Shown piece after piece: positions 8,677 through 17,611 of a stretch of 64,000 nt of DNA. Source of the stretch: Paracoccaceae bacterium (GTDB lineage Bacteria; Pseudomonadota; Alphaproteobacteria; Rhodobacterales; Rhodobacteraceae); NCBI GenBank assembly GCA_013214575.1, contig JABSSD010000054.1:34039-98038 (forward strand), written 5' to 3'. The translations under genes and the position numbers were made by a program. Below the pieces are notes generated by a model. That model ran no database searches. It was not told the DNA's origin and saw only the letters and a program-made list of their open reading frames with translations. Each line of letters opens with the position of its first letter. Position 1 is the stretch's first letter.

Positions 8677-9876
8677 ATGACCGAGAAACTTGTCATTAAA
8701 AATATTGGTTTACTGCTGTCTGGCAAGATGGAGCAACCGATACTCGACGGCGACTGCATGGTGGCCATTGATGGCAAGATCCATGAGTGGGGCTATGAGA
8801 AAGACCTGGATACCGACGATGCCACTTTGGTGGTGGATGCGCATGGGGTGACGCTGGCGCCGGGCTTGATCGACAGTCACATTCACCCGGTGGTGGGCGA
8901 TTACACGCCGCGGCAACAACAGGTTAACTGGATTGATTCGACCCTGCACGGCGGCGTCACCACGCTGATTTCGGCGGGTGAAGTGCATATGCCGGGCCGC
9001 CCCCGGGATATTGTCGGGCTCAAGGCGATGGCGATTGCGGCGCAGCGCTGGTACGAGAATTTCCGCCCCTCAGGGATGAAGGTGATGGCCGGTGCGCCGG
9101 TGATCGAACACGGTATGGTGGAGCAGGATTTCAAGGATCTGGCCGACGCCGGTGTGACCCTGTTGGGCGAGGTGGGACTGGGGACTGTCAAGGATGGCAA
9201 GACCGCCAAGCAGATGGTGGACTGGGCCCGTAAATACGGCATTCAATCGACCATCCACACCGGTGGCCCCTCGATCCCCGGCTCGGGGTTGATTGACGCC
9301 GACATGGTGCTGGAAACCGGCACCGACATCATCGGTCACATCAACGGCGGCCACACCGCGCTGCCGGATGATCAGATCATATGTCTGTGCGAAGGCTGCA
9401 CCGCAGGGCTGGAGATTGTCCACAACGGCAATGAACGCGCCGCACTGCTGACCCTGAATACCGCCCGCGAGTTGAAGGTGATGGACCGCATCATTCTGGG
9501 CACCGATGGGCCTGCCGGCTCGGGGGTGCAGCCGCTGGGCATCCTGCGCATGGTGGCGATGCTGTCGTCACTGGGCAATGTCCCGGCCGAGATCGCCTTT
9601 TGCTTTGCCAATGGCAATACTTCGCGCCAGCGCGAGCTGGACACCGGCTTGATCGAACAGGGCTATTGTGCCGATTTTGTGCTGATGGATCAGGCCCAGC
9701 ACGCACCGGGCAAAACCATGCTGGAATCGGTTCAGCTGGGCAATCTACCGGGGGTGGGGATGACCATCATCGACGGTGTTGTACGTAGCCAGCGCAGCCG
9801 CAATACGCCGCCGGCAACCCGGTTGCCCGAGATTGTGAGCTGGGCGCAGGCGCCTTTAGGACAGTTTGCGCAGTAG
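8677..9876 (+). CDS. ena: Enamidase-like amidohydrolase (nicotinate pathway)
   Basis: A 399-residue cytoplasmic metal-dependent hydrolase of the amidohydrolase superfamily, most like enamidase of Eubacterium barkeri, which opens the ring of 1,4,5,6-tetrahydro-6-oxonicotinate to give 2-formylglutarate. The metal site is visible: HIH at 68-70, the glutamate in LLGEVGLG, histidines in TIHTGG and HINGGH, and the aspartate of GTDGPAGSG. GGAGG lies 8 bases before the ATG. The neighbouring hydroxynicotinate reductase and molybdenum hydroxylase support the assignment. The 3' end overlaps the convergent MarR gene by 21 bases. Confidence 0.85.
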   Translation: MTEKLVIKNIGLLLSGKMEQPILDGDCMVAIDGKIHEWGYEKDLDTDDATLVVDAHGVTLAPGLIDSHIHPVVGDYTPRQQQVNWIDSTLHGGVTTLISAGEVHMPGRPRDIVGLKAMAIAAQRWYENFRPSGMKVMAGAPVIEHGMVEQDFKDLADAGVTLLGEVGLGTVKDGKTAKQMVDWARKYGIQSTIHTGGPSIPGSGLIDADMVLETGTDIIGHINGGHTALPDDQIICLCEGCTAGLEIVHNGNERAALLTLNTARELKVMDRIILGTDGPAGSGVQPLGILRMVAMLSSLGNVPAEIAFCFANGNTSRQRELDTGLIEQGYCADFVLMDQAQHAPGKTMLESVQLGNLPGVGMTIIDGVVRSQRSRNTPPATRLPEIVSWAQAPLGQFAQ

Positions 9877-10317
9877 CTTTAACAGCTTTTGCTGTTCGGC
9901 GGCGGTCAGCGGCGCCAGGGTCTCGGCGGTGATGCGATGGGCCACCGGGAACATATCCTCGATCAGCTGGCGGCCCTGCGCCGTCAGCGAAATCAGACTG
10001 CGCCGCTTGTCGTTCGGGTCGGCTTCGACAAGGGCGTAGCCCTTTTTGCGCAACCGATCCACGACTCCCTTGATGGTGGCAACATCCATCGACGCCAACC
10101 GGCCCAGCTGGTTCTGCGAGCATTTGCCCCGTTCGTGCAGGCGGGTCAGCGCGGCGAACTGGGTGGCTGTAAGCCCTTGTAACGCATGGGATTGATAGAT
10201 CGCCGCATGTTTCTGGCTGGCCTGACGCATAAGATAGCCAACCTGATCATCCAGGATGTAATCGTCTGAGCTGTCTGGGCTGTCTGGGTCAGGCTTGGCC
10301 ATTTTTGCTCTTTTCAT
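9856..10317 (-). CDS. MarR-family transcriptional regulator
   Basis: A 153-residue winged-helix regulator. The MarR core is clear: GLTATQFAALTRLHERGKCSQ, then QLGRLASMDVATIKGVVDRL as the recognition region, and the wing with DPNDKRRSLISLTAQGR. It probably represses the surrounding nicotinate genes in the absence of pathway ligand, as NicR does in pseudomonads, but this is inferred from position. The start at 10317 (MKRAK) is used; MAKPDPD at 10302 is an alternative with an AAGAG before it. An inverted repeat begins 12 bases upstream, suggesting autoregulation. Confidence 0.88.
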   Translation of the reverse strand: MKRAKMAKPDPDSPDSSDDYILDDQVGYLMRQASQKHAAIYQSHALQGLTATQFAALTRLHERGKCSQNQLGRLASMDVATIKGVVDRLRKKGYALVEADPNDKRRSLISLTAQGRQLIEDMFPVAHRITAETLAPLTAAEQQKLLKLLRKLS

Positions 10318-10328
10318 TCCCGAATTTT

Positions 10329-10346
10329 ATTCGTGTTAGTACGAAT
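10329..10346. promoter_or_regulatory. Inverted repeat, likely MarR autoregulatory operator
   Basis: ATTCGT and ACGAAT flank a 6-base spacer, giving a perfect 6-base dyad directly upstream of the MarR start. The reverse strand reads CATTCGTACTAAC, sharing CATT and TACTAAC with the sites at 8633-8647 and 17567-17581. Confidence 0.6.
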
Positions 10347-10425
10347 GAGGCCGACGGGCAATGTCGATCACGCAGAGGTCGCGGCGATGGAGGCCGCTCT
10401 CTCCCCGTGATCTTGCAAGTCCTGT

Positions 10426-11010
10426 CTACTTTAGCCCGTCCTTGCCGACGGCATCCTGGCTGGTCAGCCCGCCCACCCGGGGCAATGGGCGACCACTGTC
10501 GGCGACGGCGACGGCGACCATGATTTCATTGGCCCGGGGCGCATCGTTCAGGCGCACCTCAATGGCGTCGAAATGGCTGCGCACGTAAGCCGCATCCTTA
10601 TGGCCCAGCGGCACATCCAGCACCTGACCGGGGCTGCCCATCTTTTTCGACGACGGCACCAGCGCGGCGCCTTTTTCAACCGCCGCCCGCAGCGGTGCGC
10701 CCAGCTTGGGGTGCAGAATGGCCGCCGCATGTTCCAGTTCGCCGTTTTCGCCAACCATTGCCGATTTGCCATAGCTCTCGGCCTGCTCCGGGGTGATCCC
10801 CAGCGCCTCGACACATTTGGCCCCCAGCAAACCGCCCAACTCTGCGCCGATCTCCATCAGCAGCGACAGATCCTCGTGGTACTGGCCGGCAAAGGGGTTT
10901 TCGATCACCGCCACCGCCACTGCCTTGCGGGTCACCGGGTTGATCACCCGACCGATCTCGGAATGGATTTCCTCAACATTCACCGCGATTTTGCGAATTT
11001 TTACACTCAT
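10426..11010 (-). CDS. AA_synth (DUF1185) family protein, copy 1
   Basis: A 194-residue soluble protein of the amino acid synthesis family (PF06684, DUF1185), whose reaction is unknown. It starts MSVKIRKIAVNVEEIHSE and keeps the family features VIENPFAGQYHEDL, YGKSAMVGENGELEHAAA and YVRSHFDAIEVRLNDAPRA. It is the promoter-distal gene of the nicotinate operon and overlaps the second copy by 4 bases, so the two are probably made in equal amounts. The pairing suggests a heteromer or two successive steps. Confidence 0.85.
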   Translation of the reverse strand: MSVKIRKIAVNVEEIHSEIGRVINPVTRKAVAVAVIENPFAGQYHEDLSLLMEIGAELGGLLGAKCVEALGITPEQAESYGKSAMVGENGELEHAAAILHPKLGAPLRAAVEKGAALVPSSKKMGSPGQVLDVPLGHKDAAYVRSHFDAIEVRLNDAPRANEIMVAVAVADSGRPLPRVGGLTSQDAVGKDGLK

Positions 11011-11588
11011 CGTAATCCATCCTCACCCTTGATGTCCCAGGCTTCCAACCCGCCCGAGCGCGAATGCACCCTTGGGCCAGTTGTCATCACCAAGGCAAAG
11101 GCCAGCTCACCCGCACGGGGCGCATCGTTGCAACCGACTTCCATCGAGTCGAAGTGGCTGCGCACATAGGCGGCGTTGATATGGGTGATCGGCACGTCCA
11201 GCCGGGCGCCAACGCCACCGACCTTTTTCGTTGAGGGCACAATGGCGTTTGCGCTGCCCAGCAGCTGGCGCATGGCATAGCCCCCCGGCGCATGCCACAG
11301 GGCGCCATGCTCCAACTCGCCGCCTTCGCCGACCAGTGATCCCTTGCCATAGCCCTGGATCTTGTCGGCGCCGCCCAACATGTCGAGCAACCGCTGCGCC
11401 ATGTCCAGCCCCAGCGGTTTCAGGTCTTCCATGAAGCCCTGGATCTCTGGCTCGTAGCGACCGGCAAAGGGGTTTTTGATGATTGCCAGAATAGCCCCGC
11501 GCAACAGCGGGACCTCGGCAACCGGGCCGCCTTCGTGGTAGACCTCTTCGCGGGATGAGATGATCTTTCGGATTTGTAAATCAGGCAT
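11007..11588 (-). CDS. AA_synth (DUF1185) family protein, copy 2
   Basis: A 193-residue paralogue of the neighbouring protein, beginning MPDLQIRKIISSREEVYHEG. Shared features are IKNPFAGRYEPEIQGFM, YGKGSLVGEGGELEHGA and YVRSHFDSMEVGCNDAPRAG. The start MPDLQ at 11588 is chosen because it aligns with copy 1; it overlaps the UPF0280 gene by 8 bases. Divergence between the copies is high, so the duplication is not recent. Its placement with 6-hydroxynicotinate reductase suggests a pathway role, which is not established. Confidence 0.85.
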   Translation of the reverse strand: MPDLQIRKIISSREEVYHEGGPVAEVPLLRGAILAIIKNPFAGRYEPEIQGFMEDLKPLGLDMAQRLLDMLGGADKIQGYGKGSLVGEGGELEHGALWHAPGGYAMRQLLGSANAIVPSTKKVGGVGARLDVPITHINAAYVRSHFDSMEVGCNDAPRAGELAFALVMTTGPRVHSRSGGLEAWDIKGEDGLR

Positions 11589-12438
11589 ATAACTGCGTCC
11601 TAAGGGATGGGGTGAAACCGGTGTGGCCAATCAACCTGCTGTCGCCCTGCAAAAACAAAGCTGCGGCAATGATATGGCCTGAGTGCATCATGTCCAAGGC
11701 CCGTTGGGTGCCAGCTTGCAGGGCGGCCTGGATGTCGGTGGGGGAGAGCGGCTGACACTGGGTGACCACCGGCTGGTCGCCCAGATCGCTGTCCTCCTGC
11801 AATGTCACGGCGGAACAGCGGTGAATGGCGGGATGACCGGGCAGGTCCACCGCATTGGCAATCAGAGTGGCGGCGGCATCCGCCTGTGCGGCGCTGGCGG
11901 CCAGCACGGTGACGCTATCGGCAATGCCCAGCGACAGGCTGCGGCCATGTCTCCCTGAGGTGGCGATGCCTCCGGTCCCATCCGTATGACTGACCTCAAT
12001 GCGGCCAAGATCATATCCCTGATGGTCCATCATCGCAGTGGCAAAGCTTTGTCCGGGGCCAAGGTGCAGGGCGATATCACCGCCATTGTTGACATAGGCC
12101 CGCTGCAGCGGCGTGGTCGCGCGCATTGCGGCCAGAACTATGTCCGCCACCGCCCCGGCCACCGCCGCCATCGGGGTGATGAAGCTGTTGGTATGGGGCC
12201 GCGTGGCGCGATCCATGCGCTGGGCGATCACACCTGCGGGGCAGGGTGACTGAGACGTGAGCTGCGATTTCAACAGCGGCAACTCGGAGACCAGCTCCTC
12301 CAGCACCGTTGCAAACCGCGCCTCAGCGGCGGCAAAGGCAGCCGCGCGGTCGCCATCGGCGCCGATCACCAGATCAATCGGCCCATGCTGCAAATGCAAC
12401 CGGGTGCCACAGGGCAGCAGGTTGGCCAATGGCGGCAT
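11581..12438 (-). CDS. UPF0280 family protein
   Basis: A 285-residue protein of the UPF0280 family, a branch of the ApbE-like fold. Visible segments are LHLQHGPIDLVIGADGD, RPHTNSFITPMAAVAGAVAD, YVNNGGDIALHL and GIATSGRHGRSLSLGIADSV; the last two resemble the conserved core of ApbE flavin transferases (NNGGD and a GIATSG loop). The biochemical role is unknown. It may modify or assist hydroxynicotinate reductase or a flavoprotein. It overlaps the reductase stop by one base (TGATG). Confidence 0.85.
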   Translation of the reverse strand: MPPLANLLPCGTRLHLQHGPIDLVIGADGDRAAAFAAAEARFATVLEELVSELPLLKSQLTSQSPCPAGVIAQRMDRATRPHTNSFITPMAAVAGAVADIVLAAMRATTPLQRAYVNNGGDIALHLGPGQSFATAMMDHQGYDLGRIEVSHTDGTGGIATSGRHGRSLSLGIADSVTVLAASAAQADAAATLIANAVDLPGHPAIHRCSAVTLQEDSDLGDQPVVTQCQPLSPTDIQAALQAGTQRALDMMHSGHIIAAALFLQGDSRLIGHTGFTPSLRTQLYA

Positions 12439-13928
12439 CAGCGGCGTTCCTTTGCCCAGCGATAATTGGTGCGGTCCATCGGGTCCGGCTGGCTGTCACG
12501 CTGTGCGATTTTGCGGGTCTCACCCGACACGATGGAGGAGACCGTTTTGATCTCATCCATATGGCCGCCCAGAGTGGCGTAATCGGCCACCCGCATGGTG
12601 AATTCAATCGGCGCCACCAGCGCCGGGGTGGGCACATAGCCAAAGGATCCGGTGGGCATATCCAGCACATCCACCATCACGGTGATACCGCCGCCGGGCC
12701 AGACATAGCTCTCGGCGCCGCCGCAGGACACAAAGGTCAGCGAGTCCTTGACCGAGCGGGTCAGCCGCACCGGGTTTTCCGTCACCCCGGCGCGCAGGCT
12801 GCCCCCGGCGCCGCCCATGAACAGCACCGAACAGATCGAGGGCTCACAGTTCTCGGCGATCAGATCCGCTGAGGCCTTGAGCCGGTCCGGGATCTCGGCC
12901 ACTTGCGGCACCAGGTCAGCATCCAGCACAAAATAGGCATATTGCTCGCCGGTGGTAGAGACCATCAGCAGGGTCAGCCCCTCCCAGGCGATCTTGGGGT
13001 TGAAGGGGCCGAGAATGGTCAGCGGGTCTTCGATATCAGTGCCGCCCCAACCGGTGCCGGGTTTGGCCACCTGAAAATAGCGACCGGGGGTCGATTTGCG
13101 GCCCTTGATCTTGATGCCGGTCGGCGCCACCTCCAGCATCTTGCCGGTTTGGTGTTCGGACAACACGCCGGTGATATGGTCATCCACCACCACCACCTCG
13201 TCCACATGGCCGACCCATTGCTTGGGGAACATGCCGATGGTCGCCGAGCCACAGCCCACCCGCATCAATTTCTCTTCCACACCGTTGACCAGCGGCGGCT
13301 TGCCAGCCTCAACCACCACGGTTGTTGTGTGATCCGGCTCGCCGATCTCCATCTCTACCGGTTCGCGGTTGCACAGGCGCAGCAGCGCATCGCAGGTCAC
13401 CCGGCCTTCTTTCTTGGAGCCACCGGTCAGGTGTTCAACGCCGCCCAGCGATAGCATCTTTGAGCCGTATTCGCTGGTCATCACATGGCCGATCGGCTCG
13501 CCGTTGACCCGCACCACGTCGCGCTCATGGCCAATGTGGCGGTCGGTGTCGATCTTCACCTTCACCCCGCAATACGAGAAGATGCCTTCGGTCACCACGG
13601 TGACCATATCGACGCCATCAATTTCCTGACTGACGATGAACGGCGCCGGTTTGTAGTCGGGATAGGTGGTGCCGGCGCCCACGGCGGTGACAAAGGGGCG
13701 ATCGCCCTGAACGATATTGCCGTCCCAGTCCTCGGGCATGCTGTCCTTCATGAAGGGCACCAGCTTGTGGCTGGTGTTCTCAATAATGGTCAGCGGATCC
13801 AGCCGCACCAGATCGCCGCCGTGGTTGGCATAGCGATCACAGGCGCCGATTTTGCCCTCGGCGATGAAACACATCACCGGGCAGGCGTCACAGCGGATTT
13901 TGGCGGGGGTCATGCGTTCAGTTGCCAT
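12438..13928 (-). CDS. hnr: 6-hydroxynicotinate reductase
   Basis: A 496-residue iron-sulfur enzyme that reduces 6-hydroxynicotinate to 1,4,5,6-tetrahydro-6-oxonicotinate. The N-terminus has four cysteines at 13, 16, 20 and 30 (CDACPVMC then GACDRY), fit for a 4Fe-4S cluster. The body matches the hydroxynicotinate reductase family as I know it, with YCGVKVKIDTDRHIGHE and MRVGCGSATIGMFPKQWVG. It overlaps the upstream hydroxylase gene by 11 bases. Reductive nicotinate degradation is known in E. barkeri and Azorhizobium caulinodans; other roseobacter pathways for this compound are oxidative. Confidence 0.85.
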   Translation of the reverse strand: MATERMTPAKIRCDACPVMCFIAEGKIGACDRYANHGGDLVRLDPLTIIENTSHKLVPFMKDSMPEDWDGNIVQGDRPFVTAVGAGTTYPDYKPAPFIVSQEIDGVDMVTVVTEGIFSYCGVKVKIDTDRHIGHERDVVRVNGEPIGHVMTSEYGSKMLSLGGVEHLTGGSKKEGRVTCDALLRLCNREPVEMEIGEPDHTTTVVVEAGKPPLVNGVEEKLMRVGCGSATIGMFPKQWVGHVDEVVVVDDHITGVLSEHQTGKMLEVAPTGIKIKGRKSTPGRYFQVAKPGTGWGGTDIEDPLTILGPFNPKIAWEGLTLLMVSTTGEQYAYFVLDADLVPQVAEIPDRLKASADLIAENCEPSICSVLFMGGAGGSLRAGVTENPVRLTRSVKDSLTFVSCGGAESYVWPGGGITVMVDVLDMPTGSFGYVPTPALVAPIEFTMRVADYATLGGHMDEIKTVSSIVSGETRKIAQRDSQPDPMDRTNYRWAKERR

Positions 13929-16650
13929 CGGTCAAGTCCTTGATTGCGGCCCGAACACGCGCGGGAGTGGCGGGAACCTGTGTCAGTCGCACGCCCACGG
14001 CGTCTTTGATGGCGTTCAGAATGGCCGGAGCCGTAGGGATCAGCACATGTTCACCCAGCCCCTTGGCACCGTAGGGGCCATGGGCGTCCGGGACCTCGAT
14101 AATGAGGGTCTCGATTGGCGGCACATCGCCGATGGTGGGGATCAGGTAATCATGCAGGTTTTCGGTGCGACCGGGGATATATTCCTCCATCAGTGCCATG
14201 CCGAGACCCTGGGCAATGCCGCCCTCGACCTGGCCCTCGACCAGCATCGGATTGATTGCCTTGCCCACGTCATGGGCGGCGACAAACCGGATCGGCGTCA
14301 CCGTGCCCAGCAGGCTGTCCACTTCGACCACCACCAGCTGCGCACAATAGCCAAACTGCGCATAAGGGCTGCCCTGACCGTTTGCATCCAGTGGTTTGGT
14401 GGGGGGGTCATAACTCTCCTGGGCGCGAAACACATAGTCTTCGCTATCGGGCGACAGGGATGACAGGTCGATCCGGTGTTCACTGGCACCGTCAATAACC
14501 CGGATTGCCCCGGTACCAAACGTCAGCTTGGCGCCGTCACTGGCATTGACCCGCTTCAGGATTGCAGCCCGCAGGGCCAGACCGGACAGCCTTGCAGCAT
14601 TGCCCGACACATAGGTCTGCCGCGAGGCCGAGGTCTTGCCCGCATCAGGGGTGACATCGGTGTCGGCGCCAATTCGCTGGATCTGCAGTACCGGAATGCC
14701 CAGAGCGGTGGCAAAGATCTGGGTGATGACCGTATTGGCCCCCTGACCGATATCCATCGCGCCCTGATGCAGCACCACGGTGCCATCGGGCCGGACACCC
14801 GATTTGATGGTCGAGGGATTGGGCAGCGAGGTATTGCCGCAGCCGTACCAGCCGCCAGCGATGCCGACGCCGCGCTTATGGGTCTTGTTGGTCGCATTGA
14901 AGGCGGCTGCCGCTGCGCGCTCAACCTCCCAGTCCGGTTGCAGGGCGTTCAGGCAGGCCTTGATGCCGACGCCTTGTTCAAACATCTGACCACAGACCGT
15001 GGGGATGTTATCCTCTAGCGCATTCAGCAGGCGAAACTGCAGCCGGTCGATGCCCAGCTTATCCGCCAATTCGTCAAACAGGCTTTCCTGGGCGATGGCG
15101 GCCTGGGGCACCCCAAAGCCACGGAACGCACCGGACGGAGGGTTATGGGTATGGATCGCCCGCGCCACGGCCCGGTAGTTGGGGATGCGGTAGGGGCCAG
15201 AGGCGTGAACCGGCACCCGGTTGGATACGGTTGGGCCCCAGCTGGCATAGGCGCCGGTGTTGAAGTCGCCGGAAAAGTCAAAGCCCTGAATGCGCCCATC
15301 CCGGTTGGCGCCGATTTTCAGGTGAATGTTTGAGGGATGCCGTTTGGTGGTCGATTGCATCGATTCCGCGCGGCTATAGGTGATCCGCACCGGCTTGCCC
15401 GTACGCAGTGCCGCCAGCGCCAGATAGGGCTGCACCGACAGATCCAGCTTTGAGCCAAAGCCGCCGCCAACTTCGGTGGGCAGGATGCGGATATCCTTGC
15501 GATCCATGCCCAGAATGATCTCTAGTGCGTCAAGATCCATCACTGGGGCCTGGGTGCAGGCATGGACCTCGACCCGGCCATCTATGATCTGGGCAAAGCC
15601 CGCCTCCGGTTCGATATAGGCGTGCTCGACAAATCCGGTCTGAAAGCGCCCCTCGACGCAGACATCTGCCTCAGTCAGGGCCTGCGCCGCATCGCCTTGC
15701 TGGACAAACCCGCTGCACATCAGGTTGTTGTCGCGACCCGGATGCAGTTGCGGCGCCAGGGGCGCGGTTGCATGGGGCACGGTCTCGACGCTGGGCAATT
15801 CGGTCCAGTCCACCGGGAATGTGCTGACCTCAAAGACCTGCATGACATCGGCGCGCCCGACAACAGCTGCGACGGCCTCGCCGCGGAACCGGGCTGTGCC
15901 CTCGGCAAACACGGGCTGGTCGGCAAAGTCTGGGATCACGCCAAACAGGTTCTTCCCGGGGATATCTGCGCAGGTTAACACCGCCTCGATACCGTCGGTC
16001 TGGGCCTGCCATTGCTGCAAGTCGCCAAAGGTAAATCCCGCATGGGCAAAGGGTGAGCGGATGACCCGCAGCACCAGCGCATCACCCGTGGCAACATCGT
16101 CGCCGTACATCTCGGTGCCATTCACCTTGGCCGCACCATCCAGCCGCCGGATAGAGGCGCCGACGGCACCATCACCCACCGCAGACTCGGCGGCGATCTG
16201 GGCATGACTGGCCAGTACCGCATCAATGATCTTGCGATAGCCGGTGCAGCGACAGAGCACGCCGCCCAATGCATCCTTGACCTGACCATCAGTCGGTGTC
16301 GGCGTTTGCCGCAGCAGCGCCACCGCCGCGACCATCATGCCGGGGGTGCAGATGCCACATTGCGCCGCACCGTGATTTTGAAAGCTCTCTGCCAGGCGCT
16401 GGGCGTCCGGGTCGTGGCCGGCCAGACCGGCCAGCGTTTCCACGTTCCGCCCATCGGCCTGATGGGTTGGGGTCAAGCAGGCGCAAACCGGAGCGCCGTC
16501 GATCAGCACCGTACAGGCCCCGCAATCGCCGGCATCACAGCCGACTTTGACATCACGCTGCCCAAGTGTTTCGCGCAGGGTCTGCGACAGGCGCTCTCCG
16601 ACCCGCGGGGTGACGCTGACACTTTGGCTGTTCAGAAGAAATTCCGTCAT
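13918..16650 (-). CDS. Molybdenum hydroxylase, fused [2Fe-2S] and molybdopterin subunits (nicotinate dehydrogenase-like)
   Basis: A 910-residue xanthine-dehydrogenase-family protein that fuses two usually separate subunits. Residues 1-150 hold both 2Fe-2S clusters (CDAGDCGACTVLIDG and CGICTPGMM with CRCTGY). The remainder is the molybdopterin part with GGGFGSKLDL, GAFRGFGVPQA and the catalytic-Glu motif GAKGLGEH. It likely hydroxylates nicotinate to 6-hydroxynicotinate with the FAD subunit encoded just upstream. I chose MTEFLLNSQS at 16650, with AGGTG 9 bases before it; longer frames run back into the FAD gene. Confidence 0.88.
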   Translation of the reverse strand: MTEFLLNSQSVSVTPRVGERLSQTLRETLGQRDVKVGCDAGDCGACTVLIDGAPVCACLTPTHQADGRNVETLAGLAGHDPDAQRLAESFQNHGAAQCGICTPGMMVAAVALLRQTPTPTDGQVKDALGGVLCRCTGYRKIIDAVLASHAQIAAESAVGDGAVGASIRRLDGAAKVNGTEMYGDDVATGDALVLRVIRSPFAHAGFTFGDLQQWQAQTDGIEAVLTCADIPGKNLFGVIPDFADQPVFAEGTARFRGEAVAAVVGRADVMQVFEVSTFPVDWTELPSVETVPHATAPLAPQLHPGRDNNLMCSGFVQQGDAAQALTEADVCVEGRFQTGFVEHAYIEPEAGFAQIIDGRVEVHACTQAPVMDLDALEIILGMDRKDIRILPTEVGGGFGSKLDLSVQPYLALAALRTGKPVRITYSRAESMQSTTKRHPSNIHLKIGANRDGRIQGFDFSGDFNTGAYASWGPTVSNRVPVHASGPYRIPNYRAVARAIHTHNPPSGAFRGFGVPQAAIAQESLFDELADKLGIDRLQFRLLNALEDNIPTVCGQMFEQGVGIKACLNALQPDWEVERAAAAAFNATNKTHKRGVGIAGGWYGCGNTSLPNPSTIKSGVRPDGTVVLHQGAMDIGQGANTVITQIFATALGIPVLQIQRIGADTDVTPDAGKTSASRQTYVSGNAARLSGLALRAAILKRVNASDGAKLTFGTGAIRVIDGASEHRIDLSSLSPDSEDYVFRAQESYDPPTKPLDANGQGSPYAQFGYCAQLVVVEVDSLLGTVTPIRFVAAHDVGKAINPMLVEGQVEGGIAQGLGMALMEEYIPGRTENLHDYLIPTIGDVPPIETLIIEVPDAHGPYGAKGLGEHVLIPTAPAILNAIKDAVGVRLTQVPATPARVRAAIKDLTDGN

Positions 16651-16666
16651 CGGATTTAACACCTGC

Positions 16667-17536
16667 TTATCCATCGGTAAGGGTTGCCCCATGAGTTGGC
16701 CCTTGGGTTGCCCCGTGAGTCGCCCTGTGAATGGCCCGGACAATTTGTTCGGCGGCTGCCTCCAGCCGATAGCCGCTATCGGCGCGAATATCGGTGATCG
16801 GCGCCAATGGTGCCAGATGGTCGGGGCTGACCGTGACCTGCTGCGGCATCTGCCCGATCAGATCCGCCTCTAGCCCGATCAGCCGTCGGGCAACCGGCGA
16901 GCAAGAACCGACGGCGACGCGGGCAAAATCAATACGACCACTGGCATCACAGCCGATCACCACCGCCACCATGGTGATGGAGATCACCAGATATGTGCGG
17001 CTGCCCAGTTTCTCAAACGCGGCGCGACAATGGGCTGGCAGCGGTGGGATGAGAATGGCCGTCACCAGTTCGCGAGCGCCCAACTGGGTCTGACGCGGGC
17101 CGGTCACAAAGGTCTCTACCGGCATCCGGCGGGGTCCATCGGGGCCGGTGATCTCGACCTCGGCCCCCAGCGTTATCAGCGGCGGCATGCCATCCGCCGC
17201 CGGAGAGGCGTTGCAGATATTGCCGGCAATGGTGCCCGCGTTCTGGATTTGCACGCTGCCCACCGTGCGCGCCGCCGCCTGCAAGCCGGCAAAGCAATCG
17301 GGAAGATCGGCGCTGGCAATGGCGCTCCAGCTGGTCGCGGCGCCGATGCGCAGCCCCTCTGGTCCCCAGTGCAGCCCGGTCAGCCCGTCGATACGGGTGA
17401 CATCCAATAGGCCATTTTGCATCGGGATCTGACCCTGCGCCGGAAAGACATCGGTGCCGCCTGATATGATGCTGACGGGCTCCGAGGCGATCAGGGCCAG
17501 CGCGGCGTTCAGCGTGGTTGGGGCGAAATAGGCCAA
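16667..17536 (-). CDS. FAD-binding subunit of molybdenum hydroxylase
   Basis: A 289-residue flavoprotein of the CoxM/CutM/XdhB type that passes electrons from the 2Fe-2S clusters to an acceptor. FAD-binding features are SIISGGTDVFPAQG near residue 22 and SVQIQNAGTIAGNICNASPA near 95-115. The C-terminus ends in an unusual run of period-four residues (ATHG, ATQG, PTHG, ATLT) made by a 12-base tandem repeat. It is the first gene of the six-gene operon toward the MarR gene, and AGGAGGAGGG precedes its ATG. Confidence 0.88.
   Translation of the reverse strand: MAYFAPTTLNAALALIASEPVSIISGGTDVFPAQGQIPMQNGLLDVTRIDGLTGLHWGPEGLRIGAATSWSAIASADLPDCFAGLQAAARTVGSVQIQNAGTIAGNICNASPAADGMPPLITLGAEVEITGPDGPRRMPVETFVTGPRQTQLGARELVTAILIPPLPAHCRAAFEKLGSRTYLVISITMVAVVIGCDASGRIDFARVAVGSCSPVARRLIGLEADLIGQMPQQVTVSPDHLAPLAPITDIRADSGYRLEAAAEQIVRAIHRATHGATQGPTHGATLTDG
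16683..16730 (+). repeat. 12-base imperfect tandem repeat, four copies
   Basis: Four successive 12-mers resembling GTTGCCCCNTGA form the 3' end of the FAD-subunit gene. They encode the repeated ATHG-like tail and also keep the other reading frame of the next gene open, which is why that frame extends upstream to 16743. The length probably varies between strains. Confidence 0.6.
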
Positions 17537-17566
17537 AATCCCTCCTCCTCAGGTGATTGGAATATT

Positions 17567-17581
17567 GTTCGTATGCTAATG
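17567..17581. promoter_or_regulatory. Putative MarR-family operator before the molybdenum hydroxylase operon
   Basis: The reverse strand reads CATTAGCATACGAAC, 14 of 15 bases identical to the site at 8633-8647. It lies 31 bases upstream of the FAD-subunit start, the first gene of the operon. Confidence 0.6.
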
Positions 17582-17611
17582 GTATTGCGCGGCAACAAAC
17601 CTTGTCAACGG

